DNA of 26,929 nucleotides from positions 1 through 26,929 of the forward strand of contig JBCCLI010000035.1 of NCBI GenBank assembly GCA_039026975.1, written 5' to 3'. Below the pieces are notes generated by a model that was given only the letters and a program-made list of their open reading frames with translations, did not search any database and was not told where the DNA came from. Positions 25,975 to 26,929 of the stretch are shown piece after piece (positions within the stretch are counted from its first letter, which is position 1; each line of letters opens with the position of its first letter). This stretch comes from JBCBKZ01 sp039026975 (lineage in GTDB: Bacteria; Bacteroidota; Bacteroidia; J057). The position numbers and the translations under genes are program-made.

Positions 25975-26591
25975 CATTCCGTTCTGAAATTGAATGAATT
26001 TGTAATGTCGTGCACTTAAATGTCAAGGAATATCTAATGATCAAATTACTTCCTACCTACAAAATCATGCTCCACTTGGGGAGAAGAAGTATACTCCCTC
26101 CAAATCTGATGGGCTACATGTGTGAAAGGGAGGCGGCAAAGATTCTTAGCCTTTAAGCATCTCTGCAAAATAGCCCAACTATATAATGGGTAGCTAGCGT
26201 AAAATGGTATCTATCGGGTGAAGGCCAACAGCCTTGTTAATATCTTAGAATAAGTAAAAATGTGGTCTCTCCTTACTGACTTACAAATAATCTTGAAAAA
26301 CTCAAACTAGGTGGGCCACTAACTTATGTAATGGGTAATTAGTAACGGGCAAGCAAATAAACGCTTTCGGGTGGCCTCATTCCTAGTTCTGTACAAACAA
26401 GAAAAAATTAACGAAAATACTTTAGTAGCTCCTCCCCTCTGCTTCCTTTTCCTCTTTAGCTAGTTTTGGGTAAAATAATGATCTGGTATAGGCTCATGAT
26501 TTGAAGCTAGGCAGGGTAGAACCCAGTAATAAGGATAATTGGATCCTCTTTTTCTCTGAGAAGTACTCCAGGTCCAACCTTCTTCATGATA

Positions 26592-26621
26592 TTAATGGGT
26601 ATTCAACAAATTACCCAATAA
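26592..26621. other. Imperfect hairpin with one A-A mismatch
   Basis: TTA-A-TGGGTA (26592-26601) pairs with TACCCA-A-TAA (26612-26621), nine pairs and one A-A mismatch around a 10-base loop. The left arm carries TAATGGGTA, which also occurs at 26184-26192 and 26329-26337. No T run follows on either strand. Confidence 0.4.
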
Positions 26622-26705
26622 TAGCTTCCTTCACCTGAACATATTTATATCTGCTTATCATCAATCTTTAACAGATATAGTGCTTTTTCATCTTATCTAT
26701 TAAGT

Positions 26706-26779
26706 TAGGGAGCTTATGAATTTTTATTTTCCCAGCCTTACTGTAAAAAAGATCGCGAGAATAAATCATTAGCTCCCTA
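26706..26779. other. Long imperfect hairpin (about 22-23 pairs)
   Basis: TAGGGAGCT (26706-26714) pairs perfectly with AGCTCCCTA (26771-26779). After one T-T mismatch, ATGA (26716-26719) pairs with TCAT (26766-26769), and after a 3-base bulge TTTATTTTC (26723-26731) pairs with GAGAATAAA (26757-26765) with one G-U wobble. The loop is about 25 bases. This is the strongest foldable element in the right end. Neither strand has a T run after it, so it is not a standard terminator. It could be part of a structured RNA or a protein-binding palindrome. Confidence 0.6.
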
Positions 26780-26837
26780 GATGTCCGTTCTTTTGCCTAA
26801 CAGGCGAGGCCTGTACATGGGGGGCCGGACTTCCCTT

Positions 26838-26929
26838 CTATCCAACAGGCTGAGCTGGTCTCAGTGTTACGTTAACTTTAGGCTTTCTCCCCTTATCAGG
26901 TTCTGCCATTCCTTTTTTACGTTTTGCTA
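26838..26929 (-). CDS. Possible 3' end of a gene entering from the right edge
   Basis: Only one minus-strand frame is open from the right edge, giving 29 residues and a TAG at 26838-26840. The tail is rich in Lys and Arg (AKRKKGMAEPDKGRKP..) and ends ..TLRPAQPVG. I recognise no family. The other two minus frames meet stops within four codons of the edge, so an incoming gene, if any, must use this frame. Thirty open codons is weak evidence and it may be chance. Confidence 0.3.
   Translation of the reverse strand, partial: AKRKKGMAEPDKGRKPKVNVTLRPAQPVG

Larger units (their letters stand above)
25211..26837. other. Gene-free region with several foldable segments
   Basis: For about 1.6 kb neither strand has an ORF longer than about 66 residues, and the longest (25777-25977, minus) resembles no protein. 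Elsewhere in the window genes are nearly back to back, so this is out of character. The base composition is not obviously different. I looked for tRNA, tmRNA, RNase P, SRP RNA, group II intron domain V, CRISPR repeats and insertion-sequence ends and recognised none. The best structures are listed separately. It may hold a regulatory or structural RNA, decayed genes, or a long leader of nspC. Confidence 0.6.

Noticed and set aside
25777..25977. 66-codon minus-strand ORF in the gene-free region
   Set aside because: No family resemblance, no start context, and the length is expected by chance in 1.7 kb.
26110..26177. 7-bp inverted repeat TGGGCTA/TAGCCCA with a 54-base spacer, and TTCCCTT/AAGGGAA at 25714-25769
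   Set aside because: A rough count gives about six such 7-bp pairs within 60 bases in 1.7 kb by chance.
25543..26282. Repeated 11-mer CTTACTGACTT at 25543-25553 and 26272-26282
   Set aside because: About 0.3 shared 11-mers are expected by chance among 1.7 kb, and no longer similarity surrounds the two copies.
26795..26801. GCCTAAC as a possible integron attC core site
   Set aside because: It matches RYYYAAC, but no GTTRRRY partner lies at a suitable distance and no integrase or cassette genes are present; it is part of a small local hairpin.
26783..26845. Resemblance to RNase P RNA on the minus strand (GGGAAGTCCGG followed by a C-rich run and CATG)
   Set aside because: Only the first dozen bases fit; the later conserved blocks of RNase P RNA (such as the ACAGAA..GGCTTA end and the P4 partner) are not found in the region.

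Overview
The window looks like a chromosomal segment of a Bacteroidota bacterium, most likely of the Cytophagales type. The evidence is a GldA/GldF/GldG ABC transporter operon with a DUF4340 partner, a GH3-like/serine-hydrolase fusion lipid-anchored or membrane-anchored protein, a TlpA-type thioredoxin protein with a long N-terminal extension, a FAS1 lipoprotein with an acidic run after the lipid cysteine, a near absence of Shine-Dalgarno sites, and a TAnnTTTG-type -7 box. No phage, insertion sequence, CRISPR array, rRNA or tRNA was recognised.

Layout. 1-2478 (minus) is the N-terminal 826 residues of a very long DUF1508/YegP repeat protein whose end lies outside the window. 2553-3134 (plus) is a small membrane protein that converges on a 1005-residue GH3-like/beta-lactamase-like fusion (3147-6164, minus). 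6165-6878 is a sparse stretch with one small plus-strand ORF and a clear terminator. An HTTM membrane protein (minus) and a two-FAS1 lipoprotein (plus) diverge at 8346-8494. 9452-14212 alternates short operons: Nudix hydrolase plus a secreted DUF6935-like protein; a LysE exporter and a secreted unknown; a membrane unknown, a glycerophosphodiester phosphodiesterase lipoprotein and a DEDDh exonuclease. 14259-14783 is a SnoaL/NTF2-like lipoprotein gene broken by one in-frame TAA. 14821-16743 is the TlpA-like protein. 17012-21163 is the DUF4340-gldG-gldF-gldA operon (transcribed gldA first). 21164-21624 holds a strong minus-strand terminator and a striking AT-rich inverted repeat. 21625-25210 is pbpC and nspC (carboxynorspermidine decarboxylase). 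25211-26837 is about 1.6 kb without a credible gene but with several foldable segments, and a possible 3' end of another minus-strand gene enters from the right edge.

Functionally most genes are housekeeping or cell-envelope genes: peptidoglycan synthesis (PBP1C), possible cell-wall or ester hydrolysis (the GH3-like fusion, whose glycosidase half seems catalytically dead), envelope redox (TlpA-like), lipid head-group turnover (GDPD), surface adhesion (FAS1), export (LysE, Gld ABC) and polyamine synthesis (NspC). The points most worth a second look are the expanded DUF1508 repeat gene, the dead GH3 domain, the nonsense-split lipoprotein, and the gene-free right end with a long imperfect hairpin at 26706-26779. 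No undescribed multi-gene system is demonstrated by this sequence.
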